Notes under the pieces: model-generated
Told to the model about the DNA's origin: nothing
The model's database searches: none
Seen by the model: only the letters and a program-made list of their open reading frames with translations
Made by a program: the position numbers and the translations under genes
Shown here: piece by piece, positions 35,538 through 46,545 of the stretch
Numbering within the stretch: position 1 is the first letter of the stretch
Layout of the letters: each line of letters opens with the position of its first letter
Assembly (NCBI RefSeq): GCF_016920785.2
Contig: NW_024609846.1
Location: forward strand, 79,121,816 to 79,185,815
Origin: Ixodes scapularis
Lineage: Eukaryota > Arthropoda > Arachnida > Ixodida > Ixodidae
Direction: 5' to 3'
Length of the DNA: 64,000 nt

Positions 35538-38500
35538 AAGGACCCCTTCACGTCTGCCGAGCGTTAAACCATATCACAGTTCATGTTTAGGAAGCGTGAA
35601 TTTTAAGCGTTGAAGAAAATAACGCTTAGAACAAGCGTGTAAAAAGTCGCTTTGCGTCACGCTTGCTCTACGTGAACATTTTTAGAGTGACGGGTTTCCC
35701 CGCTATTTCTTCCCGTCGAAAACGCGGTCGCGTACAAGAAACAAGCTAAGGGGCTCAAGTTGACCTCTTTGGTGAGAACTCGTGGAACATAGCGACGACG
35801 TTTCTGACCAGTGTCACTGGGCAAAAGGAAGTTGCACCGAGTACCACCAGTGCATAAACTAAACGAATAGAACCCACTTGAAATTAATGGAAACAATAAT
35901 GTTCCTATCAATAGAAAAAAAAAAAACTTCTTTTTCGTTTGGGGGTATTTTCATAGGAATCATCTATTGAAAGTATTTTCGTGAGTCCCCCCCCCCCCCC
36001 CTTTTCACTTATAGGGAGAAGGGGGGGGGGGGTGCTCACGAAGATGTGACAATATGCCACAGAACAATTGCAAATGTAAGTCAAAGTATTCACGCGAACC
36101 TACACACACGTTAAAAGGTTTTTGTGTCAGCGAAAAAAAAAATCATTTGAACATGATATGAACCAAGACAAAAAACAGGAGCAAAGTAAATGTTTTTCTT
36201 CTCTTCCCTCTGAGTGTACTCAAATCAACCGTTCCTATAGCTCACAGCAACATCTTTGTTGTCGGCTTTACCGGTTGGTCGGTAGAATTTTTTTTTCTTT
36301 TCCCCTTGAATGTTAGATTGAGGCTAGATAAATGCATCGGTCGCACCACTGTTGAATACAAACCGATTTACAAAACTTCATCAGGCAACGTGACCGTTCG
36401 CCATGTTTTGGATCAGCGCGAAGGGTGTGATAGGACCCGAGCCCCCCAAAGCCAACGCAACCCGCCGACGCAACGATTGGAAGAAAGTCGACGCCCACCG
36501 TTGACCCAGCGCTCTTGTCCAATGCGTGCTGACGGTCTACTACCAAAATATGGCCGCTTCAGACATCTGGCGCAGCTGCCACTAGATGGCGCATACCTTT
36601 CTAAAAAAAATTAAGATAGCTTAGCACGTGAAGCTGACTCAAGACCTATTTAAAGTGGGTCTTAATTACTTCATCCGCAATGTAGAACCTTTGAGATAAA
36701 GAAAAAAGAAAAGTTAGAACAAAAATAAATCTAGACTTACTTAAACAAATACCTAAATAAAAAAAAAAATTCTGATTTAAATCGGAATTTATTGGTTTAA
36801 ATCAGATTAATTTGATTTCAATCAGCAGTGCTCATGAAAAGAAATTCATTAACATTAGATACATTTTTAAACATAAAAGATTGATTGATCGATCCGTCCG
36901 ATCACTGAGAAGAATTCGAATTAAAAAAAATATAGTAAAATCAAACTTCTAAAGTACATTTTAATTAACAAACTTGATTGGTGTAAACTCCGCCATACTA
37001 GAACAAAAGCGGCATGGCGTTCCTGGTTATTATATTTAAAAAAAAAGCAAGGTTTCTTTTTTTTTTTACCTGATTTGCTTGCAATGAGGCATTACATTTC
37101 TTGATATTGTTTATTTCTCGCTGTGATTCTCTTGCAGAGGACAATATGTAACTGACGAACGAAGAAGGAAGAAATCTCAACGCGCTGACTCGCTAGCGCC
37201 ACTTTATGTTCGTGTTCGACCTGACATAAATATAAAAATAAATACAAAAATACGAAAAAGCGACAATGCCCCATTCGTGCTAACAGTGTCGCTTGGCGTA
37301 GACCTAGCGTAAAGCCGGGGAGAGGGGGGGGGGGGGGCGCTTAATGTTTCATCTCTCACCCCCTTCTTCGGTCTCCTACATATGGGCCCGTTTCCCTGAA
37401 AATCGACCCCTGCTGGTCACGGTACTTGCACGACCGATTAATCCCGAGTTCCCGTTCATTTCGTGCCATTCTTTCGATACGCAGAATTCTGCACGGTCGA
37501 TTGGAACACGAAAAGGCGTTTGGGCCTAGCTCTTAATGAGCTGAGCCGATTATTCCACGACAGCCCGCACACTTTTTGTCTCACCTTCGCTGCGACGGCT
37601 TTCGAGAAGGTTACGAACCCACGCAGGGGCACACTGAACGTGTTTTATCGTCTGCATCTGCGTGCCCACAAAAAAGCGGAGAGCTTCGCTAATAAGTACA
37701 GTGCTCATTAGTCCTAGCTCACAGGCGTCAAGTGAATGGTGCAAGAAACAGTCGGTCGTGTTTCCCTTTTTTTCTTTCTTTTGCAGGTGCAGCTTTTTGC
37801 AGGTTTACGCTTTGACCCGAAAGGTTTTCAATTTACCCCATCGCGCTCATGACATATCTCGTATGCTGCGTCGTTGGACCGTGATGGCACTCATCGAGCC
37901 GAAGACCTCACGATCACGACGGAGCCACGTGACCTTGTCCGTGTTGACGGGACCGCAGGTGGGAAGGGTGCTTTCGTGCAGTGAGAACTTTATAAAAGGA
38001 GGTCATTATCAATAGATTGTATCGTTCAGTGTGGACCACCCATGGAAACGCCATTTAACTTTGTGACCCGGTATTGGAAAGGAGCAGAGCCGTATATAGA
38101 TAGAGTTTGACCATTCGTTGGGAAGTATACGAGGCAAACGAGGAGGCGCCATTGGCCAAAAGAGGGCTGGGCGTTTTCTAGGGCGTCTTCACAGATTTGA
38201 ATGTGACGAGCCAGAAGCCGCGAATACAACCCTGGCGGTGGTCGCGAGAAACAAAATTAATAAGTGCGTCGGAGTAACTCTCGGTTACTAAAAATATGGT
38301 GCACTCACGGTCATGCAAAATCAAAATTCAGGAGAACGATCGACGTGATCCGTACGCCAGGCGCCGAGGCCCGCGAATATGCCGTGCGAGCGGTCAGATT
38401 TCGCACGAGCAAAAGAGTTCGAGTGGTACATTTGATTTTTACATCTTTATTGCATGATGATAATCGAAACATCATGTGCACTATATTTTCAACCATAAAG

Positions 38501-38760
38501 AGTTATTCTATTTAATTCTTACAGACTTATTAAAACCACTGCCAGGGGATTATTTTCGGCTTCTGGTTGGCCAAGAGAACATGTCAAGCCTTCTGTTTGA
38601 GTCTTTGTGCATGGCCCAGTCTCTGCCCGCTCCTCCTATTCACCGAACTCTCTTCATATACGACTCTGAAAAGGAGGACCAACCGTCGCGCCCCTTGTTG
38701 ATAAATTGAGAACTACACCCGTGGGGACAGCAACAACATGGATGTAATTACGGTCAGAGC
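35538..38760. other. Intergenic, no gene seen
   Basis: Poly(C)/poly(G) tracts face each other at 35988-36000 and 36021-36032 (another small inverted structure), with poly(G) at 37324-37337. A gatttaaatc-rich block lies at 36770-36825. A ccactagatggcgc motif near 36582 has an inverted relative near 40980. Frames at 36306-36614, 37463-37711 and 37662-38015 have no recognisable domain. Confidence 0.45.
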
Positions 38761-38880
38761 GCAGGCGAGCTGGTGGAAGTTTATCATAAATATTTTAACC
38801 AAAAACTAAAGCAGAAGGAGGATTTTTTTTTTTAACAGTTGAAGAAAAAGTAACAGACAGCGTCTCTAGAGACGCTGTCT
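38761..38880. repeat. Penelope-like end fragment ending in a perfect 26-base palindrome
   Basis: gcaggcgagctggtggaag (38761) and the following agcagaaggagg, poly(T) and aaaagtaacagacag follow the order of the fragment at 22161. It ends at a perfect palindrome (38855-38880, centre tctctagaga), consistent with a second end fused head to head and then truncated. Confidence 0.65.
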
Positions 38881-39109
38881 CTCCGAATGCGTTCGAACGC
38901 GGCGCAAGTCGCGAGGAGCAGACAACGCTCTTGTCCGCTCTGAGTGGAGGGACCCACTGGTCCTTCCAGTCAGAACTCGTCGATTTGAGGTTCCCGCGCG
39001 CTCTCATCTCCCCCTCTCCCTCCCGAGATCTTCTCCGAATAACTTCTGCTAAGCTTTCACTTAGGATGAAGGGGTGTCCAAACAGGACACTACAAAACGC
39101 ACGACTCCG

Positions 39110-39172
39110 ACAAATCGTGAAAATTGAAGCGGACGCGCCCGCTTCGCGCCCGCTTCAATTTTCACGATTTGT
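39110..39172. repeat. Perfect 23-base hairpin
   Basis: acaaatcgtgaaaattgaag plus cgg (39110-39132) is matched exactly by its inverse at 39150-39172, with a GC-rich 17-base loop that is itself partly repetitive (gcgcccgcttc twice). Flanking cactac/gtagtg (about 39088 and 39172) extends the symmetry. Confidence 0.85.
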
Positions 39173-39268
39173 AGTGTAGGAGGAACATTGGGTAGCTACG
39201 ATTTTTAGACATATTAACATGCGAAAGATTGGGTGTCCAATTCGCCAAACGCGAGAGTCTCCGTGTCG

Positions 39269-39520
39269 ATGGTGCGAGGGAACGCGATCTTTTCGGTTGC
39301 ATTTAGCGTTTGTCTGGTCACTCTCCTGTCCTTTCTTCTCGACTACCTAAAAAGGAAAAGGAGTTCGGATCCTCATATCAAGGCCACTGCGTCGCAAATT
39401 GCCAAAGGACGCCCACACAATGGCGGCAGCCACAAGCTGCCCCGAGTAGGCGAAGTTTTTTCGCGTCGTGACTTGCCCATATGTGACGGCTTCTCCGAGA
39501 GAATGGAATCGTTATCTTGA
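39269..39520 (+). CDS. Possible small single-span membrane protein or first exon (uncertain)
   Basis: An ATG frame of 83 codons begins MVRGNAIFSVAFSVCLVTLL. It has one strong hydrophobic segment (residues about 6-27) followed directly by a basic KRKRSS cluster, then a polar tail. That is the pattern of a signal anchor or an N-terminal exon of a membrane protein. I recognise no family. No TATA box or clear splice donor was identified, and the surroundings are repeat DNA. Chance is a real alternative. Confidence 0.22.
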   Translation: MVRGNAIFSVAFSVCLVTLLSFLLDYLKRKRSSDPHIKATASQIAKGRPHNGGSHKLPRVGEVFSRRDLPICDGFSERMESLS

Positions 39521-40526
39521 CACTTTTCCCTTGTTTTTTTTCTTTTATTTAAAGTTGGCCCTGAAAACGTATTGACACTTCAGGGGGTCTTTGTCCCACA
39601 GTGTAACGACGATCGGTAAGACCTTGTGGTGACGCTGTCGGGCACCTCCTTCAGCACTCTGTCAAAGCTGCCTTTTCAGACTCTGCTTTGCGCTGATTTG
39701 ACGAGTAGTCGAAAATTCACGCGCAATCCGGTCGGTACGACGGACAGGCAGAAGGGTGCCAAACTGAAAGTTTATGCGCTCCCCAAAGCTTTCGTATAAG
39801 TATCTACGCGTCTCCGATTGGTGTGTATACAGCGTTAAAAAAAAGTTGTCCCTCGATTTTCACTTGATGACGTCGTAGAAGCGTCATGCTGGCGCCGGTC
39901 ACGACCCTGGTGGTGTTACGGCAGCAGGAGTGATAGATATAGCAGACGCCTGTTCGCGGCAGGTCGCTCTCCAGCTTGACAGTCCGCGGAAGCTTCGGCA
40001 GCTGCAGGATTTGAGACGCCATGACGACAGCGACACGGATCTGCTCGTGCTCTTTGCCGGAACTTCACGACCATCCACCAGGGTCGCGACTATCCGACAG
40101 CGTGGCACTCCGGCTTTTGTGACGTCAGTGGACCTTTTCCACATACCGACGGCACCAGGCGGTGGCTGCACGAACTAAAAATCGAGGAAGTGACCTACCT
40201 GCGCTACCAATCGAAAATGGGAGCTACGCTACCAGTTTCTTCGCGCTCTGAGCAGCGGCGCCTGCCCAACGCGACTTTAAAGAGGGGCATCCGTAGCGTC
40301 CACCCAAACGTCGTGTTTTCCTTTCCGTCGACGTTCTTTTTTTGTGTAACACAATTATATATATGCAGCAGTTACGTGTTCTACTCGCTGATATACAGCC
40401 TCCTTCCGAATTTCCTCGATTTTTCGTTCCGACTTCCGCCGCTTGGCATCGGGCGCTCGCGCGTGCGCAGAACGCTTCTCGTAAAAGGTCCAGTGTTGTC
40501 ACTTTGAAACCACTTTCGATGCACAG
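39521..40526. other. Intergenic, CpG-rich, no gene assigned
   Basis: Frames are open on both strands at 39800-40180. The minus-strand frame starting with ATG at 40022 has a short Cys-containing segment but no recognisable domain, and no downstream exon is seen. Confidence 0.35.
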
Positions 40527-40754
40527 ACGCAATGCGGAGTGCAAGTTCGCCTGCTTCTTGCGCAGGGGTGGTCCTGACGTCAGAACGCCGAGCTCTGATT
40601 GGCTCTGATGGAAAGATAGTGGGTAGACTTCCATGCTAACTGCCTTGAGGTCTACCCACTATCCTTCCAATCGGAGCCAATCAAAGCTCGGCGTGTTGAC
40701 GTCCCCGCAACCCCTGCTCAAGAAGCAGACAAACTTGCGCTCCGCATTGGACGC
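40527..40754. repeat. Fold-back element, about 100-base arms
   Basis: Arms 40527-40628 and 40650-40754 are inverted copies (gcaatgcggag / ctccgcattg; gatagtgggtagac / gtctacccactatc) with scattered mismatches and a 21-base spacer. GACGTCA-like sites lie in both arms. Confidence 0.85.
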
Positions 40755-43700
40755 TAAAGACACCAGTCGGTGACGCTTTCCATGGCACCGTACATTTAAG
40801 TGAACGTCGCGAGGACGCGGACGCTCTCACGGTAACGGACACCGCAACTCTGCCGCAAGAAAAAAAAATTCGCCGTCCACAAAGTCACCTCAAGCGAAAA
40901 ATAGACAATCGCAAGGCATCTTTAAAGTAAAACATGTCTGCCTAAAGCGTCTGCAATAGACCCTTCTCAAGAGTGCGCGCCATCTAGTAGCAGCTGCGCG
41001 TACCATCCAAGTCGGCCATTGTTTGGGCACGTACAATTGGCCACGAGGGCTGCGTCATCGTTCGGCGAGGACTCGGATTCAATCACGCGCGTTTTCGTGC
41101 CCAAGAAACGGCAACCGCCAATGTTGCTCGACCGAGCATCTTATCATCGCTCCACAGCCGATCATATTGCGGCGTTAGCCGATGAGAACGCCGGAGAACC
41201 AATCACGAAGTAAGAACCGTGAACATAAGAAGCCCCCCGTTTCTTAAGTTGTCGGTGACTTCGTATAGCTGCTGCGATGCAAATTAACATTCCAAAACAA
41301 CATGTCGTAGTGACTTTGCGTTAACCCTCGTACACGGACTCGATTGGTACCGTCAAGCTTCAATGAAAATTCGTCACTTAAGTCACTGCATCGCTCACAT
41401 CATGAAGTTTAAATTGTACCCCCCCCCCCCCTCCCTTCCCCCCAAATTCGCCAAGAAAAAGTAGCAAATTATACGATCAAATCCTCATAATTTTAGTCAG
41501 GTACCATACTCAAGTTCGCGTAGTTTCATTGACGCCACCAAAGTTTCGTACTAAGTCAAATACCGGCAACAAACGCTCTCAGCTTGCTGTGACCTCGCAG
41601 ACGGAACTTGCTAACAGAAGCGTCCGAGATTGCTTTTCTCTTTTTTTTTGTTTTTTTTTTTGTTGAAGGATTGGCATCTGTTTCATTCTCGAGAAATCCA
41701 GTTAAAGTTTTGTGTACGGTCTTATTAGGTAGATTAGGACCAAACGTTTCGATTTGTAATATTAATCTCTCGCCGGCCGAATCTCCTTTCAAATGTGTGT
41801 CATAAAGAAATGCATGGAAGCACTCTAGGAGTAAGTGAGGCTAGCATGCGTATGAACTATGAACCGACGTTATTAAGATATAGAGCGTAAGGCTTTTGCT
41901 CAACGCACTACAAGTATGAGTGCTTTTCTTGCTTCGCCTGGCCAGAAAAGAAAGATCATGAGCGTCGCTATTCGAGCCCTGATAGCTTATTTAGAAACGC
42001 AAAGATTCTCGAGTTCACTTTTTTTTTTTTTCGTGAATTGCTATTTTAATGCGCCTTGCATCTTATTCAAAAGTTAACAAGCGAGTTTAGGAAATCTTTA
42101 ATGAGAAAATGGTGGCTAAAATAATGCCCACGAATACATGGGGCTGAATGGTGCAGACTACCAAAAAGGGGCCTCATTTTTCCCATTGAAAGTTTCAGAA
42201 AATCGCTCGTAACTTTTGAATAAAAAAACGGCTAGTCCTGAAACGTTGGGATCCGGTTTGAACCACTAGCACTACGTCTGGGCGGAGGCTGAGAGTCAAG
42301 AAATGCGTAGATTACGTTTAATAAAAAAATAAAAGAAAGAAAAACCTTGTAATTTTATTTTCTTTGGGGGAAGGGGGGGGGGGGGGGGGAGGAGTCAAGG
42401 CCATCAGATTTTTCGCAACCCGCTGTCTGGGTGTAAGGATATCAACCCATCGTGCCGCAGGCTTTAAAGCGAGCGCTGTTAAGCCGAGTTCTTTCCTCAC
42501 CATGAAACCCCGGAACGTAATCAGACATTCTCAGTGAACATTTGAAGCGCGTCCGGATATTTTTATTGGCGTCCGACTTCAAAGAATTCACTGTACCGGT
42601 GACCTTGAGTGACCTCTACGTGGGAATACGGACGTCGCCAGGAGGCAACTCTATTTTAGCCGCTGCCCATTCCGGCCATTGCGAGGTGTATTTCGGCGTT
42701 GGAGGCGCGCGTGAGCCGGATGTGTCTACTTCGGGGCTACGTTGAAAGACGCGGATCGTGTGTTGACACATTTCAGGCAGGAACACGGATGACCGCCACG
42801 CTGTCCAAAGACGACGGCCCTGCGCTGGAGGAGGCACGAACACCACACACGCTCCTCCGCGAAAGACCCCTTCAAAGAAACAAACAATCACGCTCGAAGA
42901 CGCCCACACTACACAAAGCAAATCAATAAAGCTCAGAAGACTGGTATCGACGGTCGCAGATACGCGGCAGTCGTGCCGCGCTACAGCTAGACTGCCAATG
43001 TCATCGTGATCAGCCGATCTTTGGTTTTGTATTTCGTCTGCTATCAAGACAGCCGTCGCGGACAATTCGGTTTGTGTCTACTCACGATGCACGACGCTAC
43101 AGACTCGCCATACGCGGCTCGGATTTAATTACCGAGTTTTCTTTTTTTTAGTCGTTGTCGTCTCCTGAAAGGGTACAAGCAACAGTAGGGAGTACTTCAA
43201 TTACTTCGTATTTTAAATGTGAGCGAACCACCCGACCTTAAAGGTTGGGGTAAACTGCTGACTTCTATTGGCCTCGAGATCGACCTTGAGGTGGCGGTAC
43301 GGTCGCGTTATCATCATCATCAAAGCGGGGATAGGAGAACGGCCGCCCCATAGGCTCTCCACGTTCCCGCGCGAGACGGCGTAGGTTCTTGCGTTTATTT
43401 TGTCGCATACTATCGGTGGGAAAACAATTCTAGCGGAAAAGGATGCGGTACTTTTCGGTGCTTCAGTGAAGATCGAATCGGGTTGCCAGCGTGCGGCCTA
43501 AATTTATATAATCGCTTCTGTGGGTGCGTTGTCTGCTCTAGGCAGACGTTGAGGATGGATCACCACGACGGATGCCTGTCTCCGGCTGAACTAGAATATT
43601 TATGTTAAATATTTGTTTCTTTTAAAATGAATGTATCGGTTCATCAACGTGGGAATTAAAAGAAAATAAATTCCAACCCAGACTACATATAGTACTGGTA

Positions 43701-43923
43701 CTGTGGGCTGTGAAATCGCAGCTTCTTTGGTGTTTTTTAACTTCTAACTTTTTCCAGTAATATAATTATTTAGAATGAAGATATGTTGGCGCTGTATTGT
43801 AAATTACCATACTATTGAGTTCCTCTGCCCTTTTACTGTGCCATAGTGCGGGTAAGTTTTTTGGAGTCTGAACAAATCTACTGCGTTGCGATGAGGAGGG
43901 TGTGTCTCTTCTAGTTAAGATCT
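40755..43923. other. Intergenic, no gene seen
   Basis: A frame at 41019-41213 ends against a good donor-like GTAAGAA, but it lacks a matching start or a recognisable domain. Poly(C) lies at 41420-41430 and poly(G) at 42374-42388. The region 42616-43065 is open on the minus strand but again unrecognised. Confidence 0.4.
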
Positions 43924-44134
43924 GGGTGGCTATGTTCGACAAATGTTTCGTTTCTCCTAAAAAGAAACGGAAGTGACAGAAGTGACGATATCGCATCTGA
44001 TTGGTTAGAGGCTGAAATGACGAAAGTTCCCTCTTTCGTCATTTGAGTTTCTAACCAATCAGGCGTGATATCGTCACTTCCGTCACTTACGTTTTTTTTA
44101 GGAGAAACGAAATATTTGTCGAACATAGCCCCCC
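43924..44134. mobile_element. Palindromic MITE, GGCTATGTTCGACAAA family, copy 1
   Basis: Nearly the whole 211 bases fold back: ggctatgttcgacaaa at 43928 pairs with tttgtcgaacatagcc ending at 44130. The arms also include cgtttctcctaaaaa, gtgacgatatcg and ctgattggtta. The loop is in ctttcgtcattt. The same family is at 51050-51255. Confidence 0.88.
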
Positions 44135-46244
44135 TGCAAACTGCACGGTTGGCAGGGCAACTGAAACAAGTGAAACAAACTGTTCTAATATATCTGCCGT
44201 GGCTGTAATAAACGAGTGTAACCGAGCATTCCTGTTATTAAATGTTTTTCTTGGTAGTGTGGGTTCACCCGCTTCAATTTTCTTGGTGAGGGCCGCGGAT
44301 GTCAAGAGGCTAATACTATTAATTTCTGGCTAAATAAACTTGCATTCAAACACAGCAGACTCTGCGACCCCAACACACGACGCGCACCACGACACAGCCA
44401 GCATGGGCAGCAGTGATACTCTTTTACTGATGAAGGCTAGCGACCTTCACGAGACTTTCCAATCACCCTCCTCCCTTACCTAACGTATATCGGGACTGGG
44501 CATTTCATCGATTAACTTTCAAATTATTCAAATAATGCTTTAATTACAATTTTTTCTTTGCCGGTTAATTGGAGTTTTGTGCTGGAGAAAGTCGACAAGG
44601 AGTAAAAAATGCCTGCTTTAATATTTTTGACGTCTTTATTTCTTTTGTGACACAGGCTTGCACGGTAAACCACTTCAGCGTGCTAGTCATTTCACCGAGG
44701 GTGATTATGCCGTTTAAATAATAACTTAAAAAATAATTCACTTAGAAGGCTTCCCGTGTTCATATTTCTGTAGGAGTCAAAACGTGAAGGTTAGAATCGG
44801 AATGCAATATGCCATTTATGACATAGTAAAACCAGTAAAAAAATGTGGTTTGAACGCCTTTCACGCAATATCACCGGCCAAAAATCAACATACGGATTTA
44901 CTGATTGATTAGTCTATTAAAATATAGCGATCAGTCGGGTTAATTTTCTAATCAAGCCACAGACCCACTCAACATTCAATGCTTTATGGAAGCCACGGTT
45001 TGTGCGAGATAACAAAAATACATGGGACCAGCGATTGTATACAAACCAACGCACTAAGATTATGGAAGCTTCCGACTTACTAATAATCGCTTTGCTGAAT
45101 TTCTACGCATAAGAAACGATACAACACAACCTTTAGTAAGAAGAAGCAGAAACAAAAACATAAAACATTTATTAAGGAATGTCAAGCTCAGCCTGAAACG
45201 GCCTTGCGTCGTCGAGATCCATGCTTCTGAGCGTGCGCCGGTAGCAGACGACGCACGGCGGTATCCCCGCTTTCGCGCGTTTCCAATTTCGGCCGCACGG
45301 TGGCGACACGGTTCGATCTCGAGGCGAATAGCCACCTGACAATAATAAAAAACGAAAATTTCAAAATTATTTTTTTTTCGTGCAAGACAAAAAAAAAAAA
45401 AAAAAAAATAACACACAAGATACGGTGTTTGTTTTTGGCAGCAGGCGATATTCGTCTATACACCACCACGCTGTTTACAAATAAGCCTGCTTGTAGATTT
45501 TACTGCGCGTGCGCAGAGACCAGACTCGCTCGAGGTAAACCGTCTGCGCATGCGCAATGCCGACAGCAGCGCCACCGCAGTTGCGTGACTCCAGTGAGTT
45601 GGTGTGTTTATATAGTAAATTTTCTGATATTAAAGTTTCAAGAATCTATTTTAATTCCTGGATCAAGCGACAGTGCTACATTCGTATTGCCTCTGAACCT
45701 TGAGCGAGGAGCAGTTGATAACGTACTTTTGAACTGCGAAAAGAAAACAAAAACAAAAATACAATTAGCTTTTCTTGTCCGACATCCTGTGGGGTCTTTG
45801 TTTTTATTATTCATTGGTTTGCATATGTTAGTGTTACATCATACCATTCAGAAACAAGAAATAATGCCCAAAGTTCCACTGATGTGCTATTTTATTAGTT
45901 ACTTCAGCGCTCCTGAAATTGTGCTCTCGATAATCTGTAGCTTGGTTTAAGACTTGTGTTGTTTCCCAAGTTTTGAGCCACTAGAGTACACAATTCCAGT
46001 TAGTAACGTCTACATGGTTTGCTTCCTTGATGCAATGGCTAAGTTACACAGCACGGAACGTGAATGTGCCGAAGATATTGTGCTTATTTTATATTTGAGA
46101 TATATGATAATTAGAGCACACACGTAATGTAAAAAAAGATTTGTGCATGTAGCCTTAGAACCCCCCCCCCCCAAAAAAAAAAAAAAAAAAGAAAAAAGTT
46201 AGTCATAAGATTTTAACGACATATCACAGCAACAAGGTGTAAAG
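44135..46244. other. Intergenic, AT-rich, no gene seen
   Basis: A 216-codon plus-strand frame at 45300-45950 runs through an A tract and through the dispersed gcgcatgcgca/gccgacagcagcgccacc repeat also seen near 18030, so it is judged spurious. Poly(C) followed by poly(A) lies at 46160-46190. Confidence 0.5.
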
Positions 46245-46545
46245 TGGGCGAGTTGGTTGACGGTCACATTGAATGGGTTAAAACAGCGCAAAAAGATGAA
46301 GTTGCCCTGGTTAGTGATGAAATAAATTTTACCAGAAAGGGCCGGGCAAATACGTGTAGGCACGTGTCGGCTTGATGGGAAGATGACGTGTTATCGGGTC
46401 GATTGCTTGTATGTTTATCTCGTTTCAAGTTTACTTGCTGAATGGCGCAGAAGTAAAAATTCAGTTGTAAGTCAGCGCTGTGTCTGCGTGTTTCTTTTTA
46501 CTGGTCCTTCGTCTTTTTGCGTTGTTTTAACCCATTAAATATGAT
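46245..46545. repeat. Second Penelope-like family: inverted end sequences
   Basis: aatgggttaaaacagcgcaa with aaagatgaag (46272-46301) is inverted at 46508-46536 (cgtctttttgcgttgtttta plus acccatt). Outside the left arm is gggcgagttggttgac. Inside the right arm is cagcgctgtgtctgcgtg and tttactggtccttcg. The layout copies that of 9417-9596 but with different sequence. Assignment to Penelope-like elements is by memory of such ends and by layout. Confidence 0.55.

Noticed and set aside
45300..45950. 216-codon plus-strand frame
   Set aside because: It crosses an A tract coding for poly-Lys and a dispersed repeat; no domain, no promoter, AT-rich composition typical of chance.
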